Below, in pieces: positions 48,839-58,306 of a DNA stretch of 64,000 nucleotides. The stretch lies in assembly GCF_001184025.1 (NCBI RefSeq), contig NZ_BBYG01000027.1, positions 5,330 to 69,329 of the forward strand, written 5' to 3'. The notes beneath the pieces were generated by a model. That model was given only the letters and a program-made list of their open reading frames with translations. It did not search any database and had not been told where the DNA came from. The stretch comes from Streptomyces maremycinicus. GTDB taxonomy: Bacteria; Actinomycetota; Actinomycetes; Streptomycetales; Streptomycetaceae. Each line of letters starts with the position of its first letter. Position 1 is the first letter of the stretch. The position numbers were made by a program, and so were the translations under genes.

Positions 48839-51526
48839 ATGAGTGACCCGTCCCGGCCCACCGCGTCCCCGTCGAGCAGTGAACTCGACCAGCTTCCCGA
48901 CCGTGACCACGAGGAGACCGCCGAGTGGCAGGCCTCCCTCGACGCCGTCATACGCAACGCCGGACCTGATCGGGCGGTGTACCTGATCCGGCGTGTGCAC
49001 GAGTACGCGGCCCGCGCCGGCCTGTCCGTGCCGGGGCTGCTCACCACGGACTACGTCAACACCGTCCCTGCGGCCGCGCAGCCGGCGTTCGACGGCGACA
49101 TCGCCATGGAAACCAGGATCACCGCCCTGAACCGGTGGAACGCCGCGGCCATGGTCACCCGCGGCTCCCGGCTCGGCCTGGGCGGACACATCTCCACCTA
49201 CGCCTCGGCGGCCTGGCTGTACGAGATCGGCTTCAACCACTTCTTCCGTGGCAAGGAACAGGACGGCTCAGGGGACCAGTTGTTCTTCCAGGGGCACGCC
49301 TCGCCGGGCATCTACGCCCGGGTGTTTCTCGAAGGCCGCCTGAGCGAGCAGCAGTTGGACGGCTTCCGGCGCGAGGTCGGCGGTCACGGCCTCCCGTCCT
49401 ACCCGCACCCCAGACGCCTGCCTTGGCTGTGGGAGTTCCCGACCGTGTCCATGGGCCTCGGCCCTCTTGGCGCCGTCTACCAGGCACGCTTCAACCGCTA
49501 TCTGCAGGCCCGCGGCATCAAGGACACCTCCGCCTCCCGCGTGTGGGCGTTCCTCGGCAACGGGGAGACGGACGAGCCGGAGGCCACAGCCGCCCTGACG
49601 CTTGCCTCCCGTGAGGGCCTGGACAACCTCACCTTCGTGATCAACTGCAACCTGCAACGCCTCGACGGACCCGTGCGGTCCAACTCCAAGATCGTGCAGG
49701 AGCTGGAGGCCCGGTTCCGCGGGGCGGGCTGGAACGTGGTCAAGACCCTGTGGGGCGAGGCCTGGGACCCTCTGCTGGCCCAGGACACCACCGGCGACCT
49801 AGTGCGCCGCCTGGGCGAGGAACCCGACGCCCAGATGCAGACCTTCGCCGCGCGGGACGCGGCCTACATCCGCAAGAACTTCTTCGTCGGAGACGCCCTG
49901 TCCGCACTCTCCGCCGCCCTGAGCGACGCCCAGGTGGTGGAGCTCTTCGAGAATTCCCGCGGTGGGCACGAGCCGTTGAAGGTGTTCGCCGCCTACCGGG
50001 CCGCCGTCGAACACCGGGGGGCGCCGACGGTGATCCTCGCCCAGACGGTCAAGGGGCACACTCTCGGGTCGGCGTTCGAGTCCCGCAACGCCAACCACCA
50101 GATGAAGAAGTTGACCATGGCGCAGTTCCGCGAGCTGCGCGACGTGCTGGATCTGCCCATCCCCGACAGCGCCCTCGCCGGTGACGTCGTCCCCTTCTGG
50201 CATCCGGGGCAGAACTCGCCCGAGGTGCGGTACCTGCGCGAGCGCCGCGCCGCGCTGGGCGGTCCCGCCCCCGCGCGCCGTGTGATCGCCAAGCCGCTGC
50301 CGGAGCCCGCCGCGCAGCCGTTCGAGTCGCTGCTCAAGGGCTTCGGTCACCAGGAGGTCGCCACCACCATGGCGTTGGTCCGCCTGGTGAAGGACCTGAT
50401 GCGGGACGGCCGCACCGGCGCCCGCTGGGTGCCGATCATCCCTGACGAGGCCCGTACCTTCGGTATGGAGTCGATGTTCCCCACAGCCGGCATCTACTCG
50501 CCGCGGGGCCAGACCTACGACCCCGTCGACGCCGACCAGCTGCTGCACTACAAGGAGAGCGAGAACGGGCAGCTCCTCATCGAGGGCATCACCGAAGCCG
50601 GTTCCATGGCCGAGTTCACCGCCGCCGCGACCTCATACGCCACCCACGGTGAGCCGATGATCCCGTTCTACATCTTCTATGCCATGTTCGGCTTCCAGCG
50701 CACCGGCGACCAGTTCTGGGCCCTCGCCGACCAGATGGGCCGCGGGTTCGTCGTCGGCGGCACCGCCGGACGCACCACCATGACTGGCGAAGGTCTCCAG
50801 CACGGCGACGGCCACTCGCACCTCCTGGCCGCCACCAACCCGGCGGCCGTCAGCTACGACCCGGCCTTCGCCTTCGAGATCGCGGTCATCGTCCGCGACG
50901 GCATGCGCCGGATGTTCGGGGAGCGGCCCGAGAACGTCTTCTACTACCTCACGGTCTACAACGAGCCGAAGCCCCAGCCGCCCCTTCCTGCGTGGCCCGG
51001 CATAGAGGAGGGCATCGTCCGCGGCCTGTACCCGTTCCGACCCGGCGAGCCCGGCGTGTCTGGCCCTCGGCTGCAGCTCCTGGCCTCCGGCACCGCCGTC
51101 CACTGGGCACTGCGTGCGCAAGAACTGCTCGCCGCCGACTGGGACGTGCGCGCCGACGTGTGGTCGGTGACGTCCTGGACGGAGCTGCGCCGGGACGCGA
51201 TGGACGCCGACACCGCCCGTACGCGCGGCGAGACACGTGTGCCCTTCGTGACCGAGGCGCTCGCAGGTGCGCCGGGTCCGGTCCTGGCCGTCAGCGACTG
51301 GATGCGCCAGGTACCCGACCAGATCGGCCAGTGGATCGAGCAGGACTACTACTCGCTGGGGACGGACGGATTCGGCCTGTCCGACACCCGCGAGGACGTA
51401 CGGCGCTACTTCCGCGTGGACTCCGAATCGATCACCGTGACGGCCCTGGACCGACTGGCACGGGCCGGACAAGTGGACCCTGACACCGTCGACCGCGCCC
51501 GCAGGCACTACGACCTGGACACCTGA
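48839..51526 (+). CDS. aceE: Pyruvate dehydrogenase E1 (AceE type), divergent
   Basis: 895 residues, homodimeric AceE length. TPP region: VWAFLGNGETDEPEATAALTLASREGLDNLTFVINCNLQRLDGPV. The family motif is GDGE...NLQRLDG; here the Mg-binding Asp is Asn (GNGE), while NCNLQRLDG is kept. The active-site loop His is present (SRNANHQMKKLTM), and PIIPDEARTFGMESMFPTAGIYSPRGQ, GFQRTGDQFWALADQMGRGFVVGGTAGRTTMTGEGLQHGDGHSHL and SYYSLGTDGFG-like segments match E. coli AceE. It decarboxylates pyruvate and acetylates E2. ATG has gaggaagg. The E2 gene follows 17 nt downstream. Probably an accessory copy. Confidence 0.92.
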   Translation: MSDPSRPTASPSSSELDQLPDRDHEETAEWQASLDAVIRNAGPDRAVYLIRRVHEYAARAGLSVPGLLTTDYVNTVPAAAQPAFDGDIAMETRITALNRWNAAAMVTRGSRLGLGGHISTYASAAWLYEIGFNHFFRGKEQDGSGDQLFFQGHASPGIYARVFLEGRLSEQQLDGFRREVGGHGLPSYPHPRRLPWLWEFPTVSMGLGPLGAVYQARFNRYLQARGIKDTSASRVWAFLGNGETDEPEATAALTLASREGLDNLTFVINCNLQRLDGPVRSNSKIVQELEARFRGAGWNVVKTLWGEAWDPLLAQDTTGDLVRRLGEEPDAQMQTFAARDAAYIRKNFFVGDALSALSAALSDAQVVELFENSRGGHEPLKVFAAYRAAVEHRGAPTVILAQTVKGHTLGSAFESRNANHQMKKLTMAQFRELRDVLDLPIPDSALAGDVVPFWHPGQNSPEVRYLRERRAALGGPAPARRVIAKPLPEPAAQPFESLLKGFGHQEVATTMALVRLVKDLMRDGRTGARWVPIIPDEARTFGMESMFPTAGIYSPRGQTYDPVDADQLLHYKESENGQLLIEGITEAGSMAEFTAAATSYATHGEPMIPFYIFYAMFGFQRTGDQFWALADQMGRGFVVGGTAGRTTMTGEGLQHGDGHSHLLAATNPAAVSYDPAFAFEIAVIVRDGMRRMFGERPENVFYYLTVYNEPKPQPPLPAWPGIEEGIVRGLYPFRPGEPGVSGPRLQLLASGTAVHWALRAQELLAADWDVRADVWSVTSWTELRRDAMDADTARTRGETRVPFVTEALAGAPGPVLAVSDWMRQVPDQIGQWIEQDYYSLGTDGFGLSDTREDVRRYFRVDSESITVTALDRLARAGQVDPDTVDRARRHYDLDT

Positions 51527-51543
51527 AGGAGCCGTACACCACC

Positions 51544-52734
51544 ATGACGATTTCCGTGACCCTTCCCGCGCTCGGTGAGTCCGTCACCGAGGGCACCGTG
51601 ACCCGCTGGCTGAAGCAGCCCGGCGAGCACGTCCAGGAGGACGAACCGCTGCTGGAGGTGTCCACCGACAAGGTGGACACCGAGGTCCCCGCTCCCGCCG
51701 CGGGAGTCTTGCTGACCATCGTCGTCGGCGAGGACGAGACGGTCGAAGTGGGCGCCGCGCTCGCCGTCATCGGACCGCCCGACGCCGAACCGTCGGCGTC
51801 GACCGCGGTCACCGCCGCCCCGGCCGCGCCGGTGACCGCACCGCAGCCCGCCCGCTCATCGCCGCCGGTCGCGCAACCGCCCGCCGCAGCATCGATGCCG
51901 CTCCCCGCAGCCGCCGCCCCGGCCCCGGTGCCGCAACCCGCACCCGCCCCGATGCCGGCACCGGCACCGGCAGCCGCTCCGGATCCGCGCCCCATAGCAG
52001 CGGCTCCGCCCACGGCTGCCTTGCGCGGGCACACCGCCGCCGTCCCCCGGCTGCGCAAAGCCGTCGGCGACAGTCTCAAGCAGGCGCTGCTGGAGCAGGC
52101 GCAGCTGACCTCCACCGTCGAGGCCGACGTCACCGGCCTGCTCCGGCTGTGGCGGCGGACAGCGGACGGCTACATGACCCGCGAGGGCTTCGTACTGACA
52201 CCGCTGCCGTTCTTCGTCCTGGCCGCCGCCCAGGCGCTCAAGGCACATCCCGTCATCAACGCCAGGATCGACACAGGCGGCGCGACCATCACGTACTACG
52301 ACACCGAGAACGTCGGCATCACGGTCGACACCGCCCAGGGGCCGGTGACTCCGGTGGTGCGGGGCGCGGGCGATCTGACCGTCAGCGGCATCGCCCGTGC
52401 CGTCCACGACCTCACCGACCACGCCCTCGCCGGCCGACTCACGCCCGCGGACGTGGCCGGAGCCACCTTCACGGTTTCCGACACCGGAAGACGCGGCGCC
52501 CTCTTCGACACCCTCATCGTCCCGCCGGACCAGGCGGCCATCCTGGGCGTGGGAGCCCCGGCCAGACGGCCCGCGGTCGTACAGGACGGCGACGACGAGT
52601 TCATCGGTGTCCGCGAACTGGTCCACCTCTCGCTCTCCTACGACCACCGGCTGGTGGACGGCGCGGACGCCGCCCGCTATCTGACCACTGTGAAGAAGAT
52701 CGTCGAGGCTGCGGCGTTCGAGGACATACGCTGA
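51544..52734 (+). CDS. Dihydrolipoamide acyltransferase (E2), single lipoyl domain, no subunit-binding domain
   Basis: 396 residues. Lipoyl domain residues 1-77 (TVTRWLKQPGEHVQEDEPLLEVSTDKVDTEVPAPAAGVL, lipoyl Lys in DKVD). A ~75-residue Ala-Pro linker follows. The catalytic domain runs from AAVPRLRKAVGDSLKQALLEQAQLTSTVEADVTGLL through VGITVDTAQGPVTPVVRGAGDLTVSGIARAVHDL to LSLSYDHRLVDGADAARYLTTVKKI (catalytic His and Asp in DHRLVDG). The ~35-residue E3/E1-binding domain normally between linker and catalytic domain is missing. It transfers acetyl groups to CoA. No E3 (lpd) gene is in the operon. Confidence 0.9.
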   Translation: MTISVTLPALGESVTEGTVTRWLKQPGEHVQEDEPLLEVSTDKVDTEVPAPAAGVLLTIVVGEDETVEVGAALAVIGPPDAEPSASTAVTAAPAAPVTAPQPARSSPPVAQPPAAASMPLPAAAAPAPVPQPAPAPMPAPAPAAAPDPRPIAAAPPTAALRGHTAAVPRLRKAVGDSLKQALLEQAQLTSTVEADVTGLLRLWRRTADGYMTREGFVLTPLPFFVLAAAQALKAHPVINARIDTGGATITYYDTENVGITVDTAQGPVTPVVRGAGDLTVSGIARAVHDLTDHALAGRLTPADVAGATFTVSDTGRRGALFDTLIVPPDQAAILGVGAPARRPAVVQDGDDEFIGVRELVHLSLSYDHRLVDGADAARYLTTVKKIVEAAAFEDIR

Positions 52735-52922
52735 CGCGACGGCGGTGACCACGGATACGCCGGACACGACAGCCGACGGTCCGGCAACACACGCCGACCG
52801 GCCCCGGCCGCGGCTCCACCACGGCCCGACACGACGCCACTGCGTCTCAACCACGAGTTGACCAGCGCAGATGAGTCGTGTGGCCGAAGACCAAATCTAT
52901 ACGCTCGCAGCCAGGGGTGTTC

Positions 52923-55688
52923 ATGAAAGGCAAGAATCCGGGCTTCCTGCACGGGCGGCAGAGCGAGCGAGCGGTGCTGGACCGGCATCTGGCCAAGGTG
53001 CGCGATGGCCACAGCGCGGTGCTCGTGCTGCGCGGTGAGGCCGGTATCGGCAAGTCCGCCCTGCTGGAGTACGTGGCAGAGACCGCCGTGGGCTGCACCG
53101 TGGTGCGCGCGGCGGGTGTCGAGGCGGAGATGGAGCTGGCTTTCGGGGGTCTGCATCAGCTGTGCGCGCCCTTCCTGGATCGCCTCAGGCACCTCCCCGA
53201 TCCGCAGCGGACGGCCCTGGAGACCGCCTTCGGGCTCAGCGCGGGCACTCCCCCGGATCGGTTCCTCGTGGGGCTGGCGGTCCTCAGCCTGCTCGCCGAC
53301 GTCGCTGAGGAGACGCCACTCATCTGCCTCGTGGACGACGTGCAGTGGCTCGACCGCGTCTCCGCCCAGATCGTCGGGTTCGTCGCCCGGCGTCTGATGG
53401 CGGAGCGCGTAGGGCTGATCTTCGCCGTCCGCGAGGCGGACGGGGAACGCGCCCTGCAAGGGCTGCCCGAGCTCACCCTCGGGGGTCTGAGCGAGCCCGA
53501 GGCCCGTGCCCTGCTGACCTCGGTGCTTCCCGGCCGGTTCGACGAACCGGTCCGCAGCAGGATTCTCGCCGAGGCGCGCGGCAATCCGCTGGCCCTGCTG
53601 GAACTGCCCCACAGCACCACCGCGACCGAACTCGCGGGCGGCTACTCCTCACCGTCGATGGGGCCACTCATCGGCAGGCTCGAGCACAACTTCAGCCTGC
53701 GCGTCGAAGAACTGCCCGCGCAGACACGGCGGCTGCTGTTGCTCGCAGCGGCCGAGCCCGTCGGCGATGTCTCACTGCTCCGCCGCGCCTCCGACATCCT
53801 CGGCGTGTCCATGAGCGAGGCCTCCCCCGCCGTGTCCGCGAAGCTGCTGGAGGTACGCACACGGGTCCAGTTCCGGCACCCGTTGGTGCGCTCGGCCGTT
53901 TACCGCACGGCGGGACCGGCCGAGCGCCGGGAGGCGCATCGGGCACTGGCCGAGGCCACGGATGCACGGTCCGACCCCGACCGCCGCGCCTGGCACCTGG
54001 CCCGCGCCGCTGCGGAGCCCGACGAGGCCGTGGCGGACGAACTGGCCCAATCGGCCGACCGCGCGCAGGCGCGTGGCGGCATCGCCGCATCGGCGGCCTT
54101 CCTGGAACGAGCGGCCGAGCTGACGCCCGATCCATCCCGGCGCCGCAGCAGAGCGCTGGCAGCGGCGCGGGCCAAGTACCAGGCCGGAGCGTTCGACGCC
54201 GCGCTCGAGCTGCTGAACGTGGCCGAAATGGGCGCGCTCGACGATCTGCAACACGCCCAGGCCAGCCTGCTGCGCGGGCAGATCACCTTCGGATCCCGCA
54301 GTGCCGGTGCCACCGTGCCGCTGCTGCTCACGGCAGCCCGGGAGTTCGAGCCGCTCGACGCCGGCGTCGCGCGCGAAACCTACCGGGACGCGTTCTACGC
54401 AGCCCTCACCGCGGGCCGCATGTCCAGCGGCCCCGGCCTTGAGGAAGTCGCCCGGGCCGCACGCACCGCGCCCCCGACGGCTCACCCCGGACCCACCGAC
54501 CTCTTCCTCGACGGCCTGGCTCTGGCCACCACGGACGGCTACGTGGCGGGCGCCCCGATGCTGCGCCGCGCACTGAACACGCTGCGATTCGGCGGCTTCA
54601 CAGTGGAACAGTCACTGGGCTGGCTCCCGTTCGCCTGCCGCATGGCCCACAACGTGTGGGACTTCGACAGCTGGAGCACCCTGTCGGCCAAGCTCGTCCG
54701 TCTGGCACGGGAGACGGGAACGCTGTCCGTGCTCCCCTCGGCGCTCCTGCTGCGGCTGGCGAACCGGGTCTTCGCCGGTGATCTGGACGACGCGGACTCG
54801 CTCGCCGCGGAAGCGGTGACGATCGGCGAGGCCACCGGCAGCCACTTCCTCGCACACTACGGGGCGTTGGTGATCGAACCCTGGCGTGGCCGCGAGACCG
54901 AGACGCTGCGGGCGATCGGGACGATCACCGGCGACCGGACCCTCAGCGGCGAGGGAAAGGCGCTCACAGCTCCCCAGTGGGCGCTCGCCGTGCTGTACAA
55001 CGGCCTCGGGCGTTACGAGGAAGCCTGCGACGCCGCCGCCAAGGGCTGCGAGTACCCGCAGGAGCTAGGGCTCGCCCTCTCCTCCCTGGTCGAGCTGGTG
55101 GAGGCGGCGACCCGCAGCGGGCAGCGGGACCTCGCCGTCGAGGCCGCCGACCGCCTCGCGACCATCTGCCAGGCCAGTGGTACGGCCTGGGCGACGGGCA
55201 CCTCCGCGGCGGCGCGTGCCCTGATCAGTGAGGGGGACACGGCCGACGCCCTGTACCGGGAGGCGATCGCCCGGCTTGAGAGCACCCCGGTGCGGACGGC
55301 GCTCGCACGCACCCGGCTGCTGTACGGCGAGTGGCTAAGCCGCGAGAACCGCCGCGCCGAGGCCCGGGATCAGCTGGCCCGCGCCCACGAGATCCTCGAC
55401 CGGGCGGGCGCGGGAGCTTTCGCCGAGCGCGCCCGCCAGGAGCTGGAAGCCGCCGGGGAAACGGTGCGCAGGCGCGCCACCGGCACCGATGCGGCGCTCA
55501 CGCCCCAGGAGGCCCAGATTGCCCGGCTGGCCGGCGAAGGGCTGACCAACCTGCAGATCGGCGCGCAGCTGTTCCTCAGCCCGCACACCATCGAGTGGCA
55601 TCTGCGGAAGGTGTTCACGAAGCTCGGCATCCGATCCCGCAAACAGTTGGGCGCCGTGCTGCCGGGCGGGGCGGCGAGTCCCGCCTGA
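52923..55688 (+). CDS. LAL-type LuxR regulator (AAA ATPase plus C-terminal LuxR HTH)
   Basis: 921 residues. Walker A is LVLRGEAGIGKSALLEYVAE (residues ~36-55) and Walker B LICLVDDVQWLDRVSAQ (~130-146). Long helical repeats fill the middle, and the C-terminal HTH is LTPQEAQIARLAGEGLTNLQIGAQLFLSPHTIEWHLRKVFTKLGIRSRKQLGAVL. It is colinear with the protein at 18054-20834 throughout. ATG 52923 is chosen because the conserved GRQSERAVL begins shortly after and aggggtg precedes it. It could control the PDH operon just upstream or the sigma gene downstream; no direct sign. Confidence 0.9.
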   Translation: MKGKNPGFLHGRQSERAVLDRHLAKVRDGHSAVLVLRGEAGIGKSALLEYVAETAVGCTVVRAAGVEAEMELAFGGLHQLCAPFLDRLRHLPDPQRTALETAFGLSAGTPPDRFLVGLAVLSLLADVAEETPLICLVDDVQWLDRVSAQIVGFVARRLMAERVGLIFAVREADGERALQGLPELTLGGLSEPEARALLTSVLPGRFDEPVRSRILAEARGNPLALLELPHSTTATELAGGYSSPSMGPLIGRLEHNFSLRVEELPAQTRRLLLLAAAEPVGDVSLLRRASDILGVSMSEASPAVSAKLLEVRTRVQFRHPLVRSAVYRTAGPAERREAHRALAEATDARSDPDRRAWHLARAAAEPDEAVADELAQSADRAQARGGIAASAAFLERAAELTPDPSRRRSRALAAARAKYQAGAFDAALELLNVAEMGALDDLQHAQASLLRGQITFGSRSAGATVPLLLTAAREFEPLDAGVARETYRDAFYAALTAGRMSSGPGLEEVARAARTAPPTAHPGPTDLFLDGLALATTDGYVAGAPMLRRALNTLRFGGFTVEQSLGWLPFACRMAHNVWDFDSWSTLSAKLVRLARETGTLSVLPSALLLRLANRVFAGDLDDADSLAAEAVTIGEATGSHFLAHYGALVIEPWRGRETETLRAIGTITGDRTLSGEGKALTAPQWALAVLYNGLGRYEEACDAAAKGCEYPQELGLALSSLVELVEAATRSGQRDLAVEAADRLATICQASGTAWATGTSAAARALISEGDTADALYREAIARLESTPVRTALARTRLLYGEWLSRENRRAEARDQLARAHEILDRAGAGAFAERARQELEAAGETVRRRATGTDAALTPQEAQIARLAGEGLTNLQIGAQLFLSPHTIEWHLRKVFTKLGIRSRKQLGAVLPGGAASPA

Positions 55689-55767
55689 CCCCCGGGGCGG
55701 CGCAGGCGGCCAGGCGATCCGCGTGCCGCGCCCCGCCCCCTCGGGAGCCCGCCCGGGCCGCACGGAC

Positions 55768-55808
55768 GGCCTCCCCGCCACGCGGTGCGCCCACGGAACG
55801 GGGAGGCC
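55768..55808 (+). terminator. Hairpin terminator downstream of the LAL gene
   Basis: GGCCTCCCCG and CGGGGAGGCC form a perfect 10-bp stem; a second stem (GGCCAGGG/CCCTGGCC) follows at about 55825-55850. Confidence 0.5.
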
Positions 55809-55979
55809 CTAGGGGCGTGTGCGGGGCCAGGGGGTGGGAGGCCCTGGCCACGTGGCGGCCACGGTACGACCACGGGGTGCCCCACGGTCTATCAGGGGCG
55901 CGGCAGTGCCCTTGTCGGCGCGAAGTTGGTGTCGGTGGCGACGGAAGCCGCCGATCCCCAGCCAACAGAGGAGCCGCTC

Positions 55980-56711
55980 GTGGACACATCTGTGATCGCA
56001 ACCCGGCAGAGTCCGCAGTCGGTGATGGTGACCATCACCGCCGCGCCCGTGGACCTCAACGACGCGGTCTTCGTGTTCGGCCGCGTCCGGCCAGGACTGC
56101 TCAAGATCGCCAACCGGATCCTCCGAGATCCCAACGAAGCCGAGGACGTCATCCAGGAGGCGTGGCTGCGCTGGCAGGGCACGGACCGCAGCGCTGTCGC
56201 CGACCCCGGTGCGCTGCTCCGCACGACGACCGTCCGGCTCGCCATCAACGTGCTGCAATCGGCACGCAGACGCCGCGAGTCCAGTGCCACCCCCTGGCTG
56301 CCGGAGTCCACGGACACCGGGATGACACCGGAGGCCCTGGCCGAACGCCAGGACTCGGTGGAGCATGCTGTCCTGCTGCTTCTGCAGATCCTGACCCCCA
56401 ACCAGCGCGCGGCGTACGTGCTGCGCGAGGCGTTCGGCTATTCCTACGACCAGATCGGCGACCTGCTCCGCCTGTCCGCGGCGAACGCACGGCAGCAGGT
56501 CTCCCGCGCCCAGGACAGACTGAACAACCGGCGGCACCGGCAGCACGTGGACGCGGCCACCCATCAGCGGCTCGTTCAGGCGATCTTCGTCGCCGCCCGC
56601 ACCGGAGACCTCGACCGCCTGGAGCACGTGCTGACCGGCCAGGACGCGCCGTACTCCGGTGAGGGGACGGCCACGCGCGACGGCGCGCCTTGCTACCGGG
56701 CCACCGCATGA
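55980..56711 (+). CDS. ECF41-like sigma factor with truncated C-terminal domain
   Basis: 243 residues. Sigma2 is LLKIANRILRDPNEAEDVIQEAWLRWQGTDRSAVADPGALLRTTTVRLAINVLQ, and sigma4 is LTPNQRAAYVLREAFGYSYDQIGDLLRLSAANARQQVSRAQDRL. After THQRLVQAIFVAARTGDLDRLEHVL only ~20 unrelated residues follow, so the SnoaL-like domain is gone, as in the sigma at 9649. GTG 55980 follows cagaggagc. The stop overlaps the MarR start (ATGA), coupling the two. No TGTCACA element upstream. Loss of the regulatory domain may leave control to the coupled MarR protein. Confidence 0.85.
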   Translation: MDTSVIATRQSPQSVMVTITAAPVDLNDAVFVFGRVRPGLLKIANRILRDPNEAEDVIQEAWLRWQGTDRSAVADPGALLRTTTVRLAINVLQSARRRRESSATPWLPESTDTGMTPEALAERQDSVEHAVLLLLQILTPNQRAAYVLREAFGYSYDQIGDLLRLSAANARQQVSRAQDRLNNRRHRQHVDAATHQRLVQAIFVAARTGDLDRLEHVLTGQDAPYSGEGTATRDGAPCYRATA

Positions 56712-57229
56712 CCGGCACGTCGCACGAGGACGTGGTGTGCGAGGTGCGCACCGGCCCTGCCGACGATCGCACGCAGTCCTGCGCGACCGACCGGTGGGAC
56801 GCCCTCGACCGGCTCCACCGCCGCGTCCAGGGGACGGTGGAGCGGCGGCTGCGCGAGGAGACCGGGTTCGGGTTGAGTGAAGTACAGGCCCTGCGTTACG
56901 TGGGAAGGAGCTCCGCCGCGGACGCCGGCGCCGAACCCATGCGGCTCGGGGATGTGGCCAACGGGCTCGGCCTGAGTCAGTCCGCCACGAGCAGGTTGAT
57001 GGCACGCCTGCGCCGACAGGGCCTGATCATCTCGAGCGCCGTCGACCACGACCGGCGCGGCGTGCAGGTGCTGCTGACCCCTGCGGGGCACGCCGCGCTG
57101 CGCCGTACCGCGTCCCGCTACGAACGGGTCGTCCGGGACGCGGTCCGCGATCTCGGCTCCCAGGAGGCGGATCCCCTCCTGTGGCATTTCCTCATCGGCG
57201 AGAGCGACGCCCGCACGGTCATCCGTTGA
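56708..57229 (+). CDS. MarR-family regulator
   Basis: 173 residues. The winged helix is FGLSEVQALRYVGRSS...PMRLGDVANGLGLSQSATSRLMARLRRQGLIISSAVDHDRRGVQVLLTPAGHAALRR (residues ~60-135), with the DxRxxxxxLT wing (DHDRRGVQVLLT). The ATG overlaps the sigma stop by 4 nt, so both are made together. Its 3' end overlaps the convergent hydrolase by 11 bp. The palindrome at 58178-58193 upstream of that hydrolase is a candidate target. Confidence 0.9.
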   Translation: MTGTSHEDVVCEVRTGPADDRTQSCATDRWDALDRLHRRVQGTVERRLREETGFGLSEVQALRYVGRSSAADAGAEPMRLGDVANGLGLSQSATSRLMARLRRQGLIISSAVDHDRRGVQVLLTPAGHAALRRTASRYERVVRDAVRDLGSQEADPLLWHFLIGESDARTVIR

Positions 57230-58145
57230 AGGAGTCGAGCACAACCGCCGTGAACTTCTCGGAACGCTCGATGTGCCCGAGATGGCCGGTCTCCTGCAGG
57301 ATCACCAGCCGGGCGTCGGGAAGGAGCTGGTGCATCATGTGCGCCCAGCGCGGCCCACAGATGAAGTCGTCCCCGCCGACCAGGACCAGGGTCGGGACGG
57401 TGAGCCGGGGTAGGTCCTCGCGGACGTCGAAGGGGGGCTCCACTCCCCAGGCCGGGGCCGCGAACATCCGCAGGGATGCCCGCCCCGCGGCGAACTCCTC
57501 CTCGCGGCCCCAGTAGTCGTGGAAGTAGGCGGGCGAGATGGTACGCAGCACCTTCGTCGCGCTCTCGTCGTCGAACCGTTCGAGTCGCGTGGTGAGACTC
57601 GCGACGTAGGCGACCACTTCCGGCCGCTCGTCGGCATGCCGCTGGACGAAGCTCTGCATGTTGGCCACGGCGGCCGACCAGAACTCCTCTCCCGTCATCG
57701 GCGAGGTGTCGTACAGGATGAGGGATGCCAGGTGCTCGGGGTGGTCGAGAGCGTAGCGCTGCGCGACGAAGCCGCCGTGGGAGTGGCCCAGTAGGACCAC
57801 CTTGGCGAGGCCCAGGTGCTCGATCACCGCGTGCAGGAAGTGGGTGTAGGTGGCGAGGGTGTAGTCGCGTGGGTCGACCAGCCGGCCGGAATCGCCCGTG
57901 CCGACCGGCTCGAGGTAGACGACGGTCATGCTGCGCTCCAGCTCGGGCATGCGCAGGTACTCCCAGCCGATGCCCGGCCCTCCGGAGTGGGCGACGCACA
58001 CCGGGCCGGTTCCGGCGACGTGGTAGCGCTGGTCGACGGCGGCCGTGCCGTGCTGGACGACGAGGGTATGGGTGCCCGGGGAGAGGGGGTCGCGGGGATC
58101 GACGGCTGGGCTGGGTAGGGGCCTCGGGCCCTGTGTGGCGTTCAC
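57219..58145 (-). CDS. Alpha/beta-hydrolase, proline iminopeptidase-like
   Basis: 308 residues. VCVAHSGGPGIGWEYLRMPELE contains the HSGGPG motif of proline iminopeptidases, VVYLEPVGTGDSGRL resembles DQRGxGxS, and VVLLGHSHGGFVAQRYALDHPEHLASLIL has the Ser nucleophile. TLVLVGGDDFICGP and ETGHLGHIERSEKF supply the acid and His. It hydrolyses N-terminal proline peptides or a small-molecule ester or amide. GTG start at 58145. A MarR-type palindrome lies 33 nt upstream. Confidence 0.87.
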   Translation of the reverse strand: MNATQGPRPLPSPAVDPRDPLSPGTHTLVVQHGTAAVDQRYHVAGTGPVCVAHSGGPGIGWEYLRMPELERSMTVVYLEPVGTGDSGRLVDPRDYTLATYTHFLHAVIEHLGLAKVVLLGHSHGGFVAQRYALDHPEHLASLILYDTSPMTGEEFWSAAVANMQSFVQRHADERPEVVAYVASLTTRLERFDDESATKVLRTISPAYFHDYWGREEEFAAGRASLRMFAAPAWGVEPPFDVREDLPRLTVPTLVLVGGDDFICGPRWAHMMHQLLPDARLVILQETGHLGHIERSEKFTAVVLDSFNG

Positions 58146-58177
58146 AACTCACAGATGGTGCAACGACCCGGAGCGCC

Positions 58178-58193
58178 ACTCAAGACATTGAGT
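58178..58193. promoter_or_regulatory. MarR-type palindrome
   Basis: ACTCAA-GACA-TTGAGT, a perfect 6-bp dyad with 4-nt spacer in the gap between the hydrolase (58145) and WhiB (58307) starts. Confidence 0.55.
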
Positions 58194-58237
58194 CTGTTGT
58201 CACACTGTATTTCACACCATTGTTCTCTGCCATGGTA

Positions 58238-58264
58238 TGTCACAGGAACTCCCTTCGGACGGTC
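58238..58264 (+). promoter_or_regulatory. ECF41-type promoter for the WhiB gene
   Basis: TGTCACA, 16 nt, GGTC; the -10 ends 42 nt before the ATG. A second TGTCACA at 58198 has TGTT at the -10 distance and may be a weaker site. Confidence 0.7.
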
Positions 58265-58306
58265 AGATACATGAGAGGCATCCGCGACGAGTAAGGAGGC
58301 GCTGCC

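Noticed and set aside
58198..58224. Second TGTCACA in front of WhiB with TGTT at the -10 distance
   Set aside because: The -10 deviates from the set and a perfect site lies 40 nt downstream; kept only as a note to that promoter.
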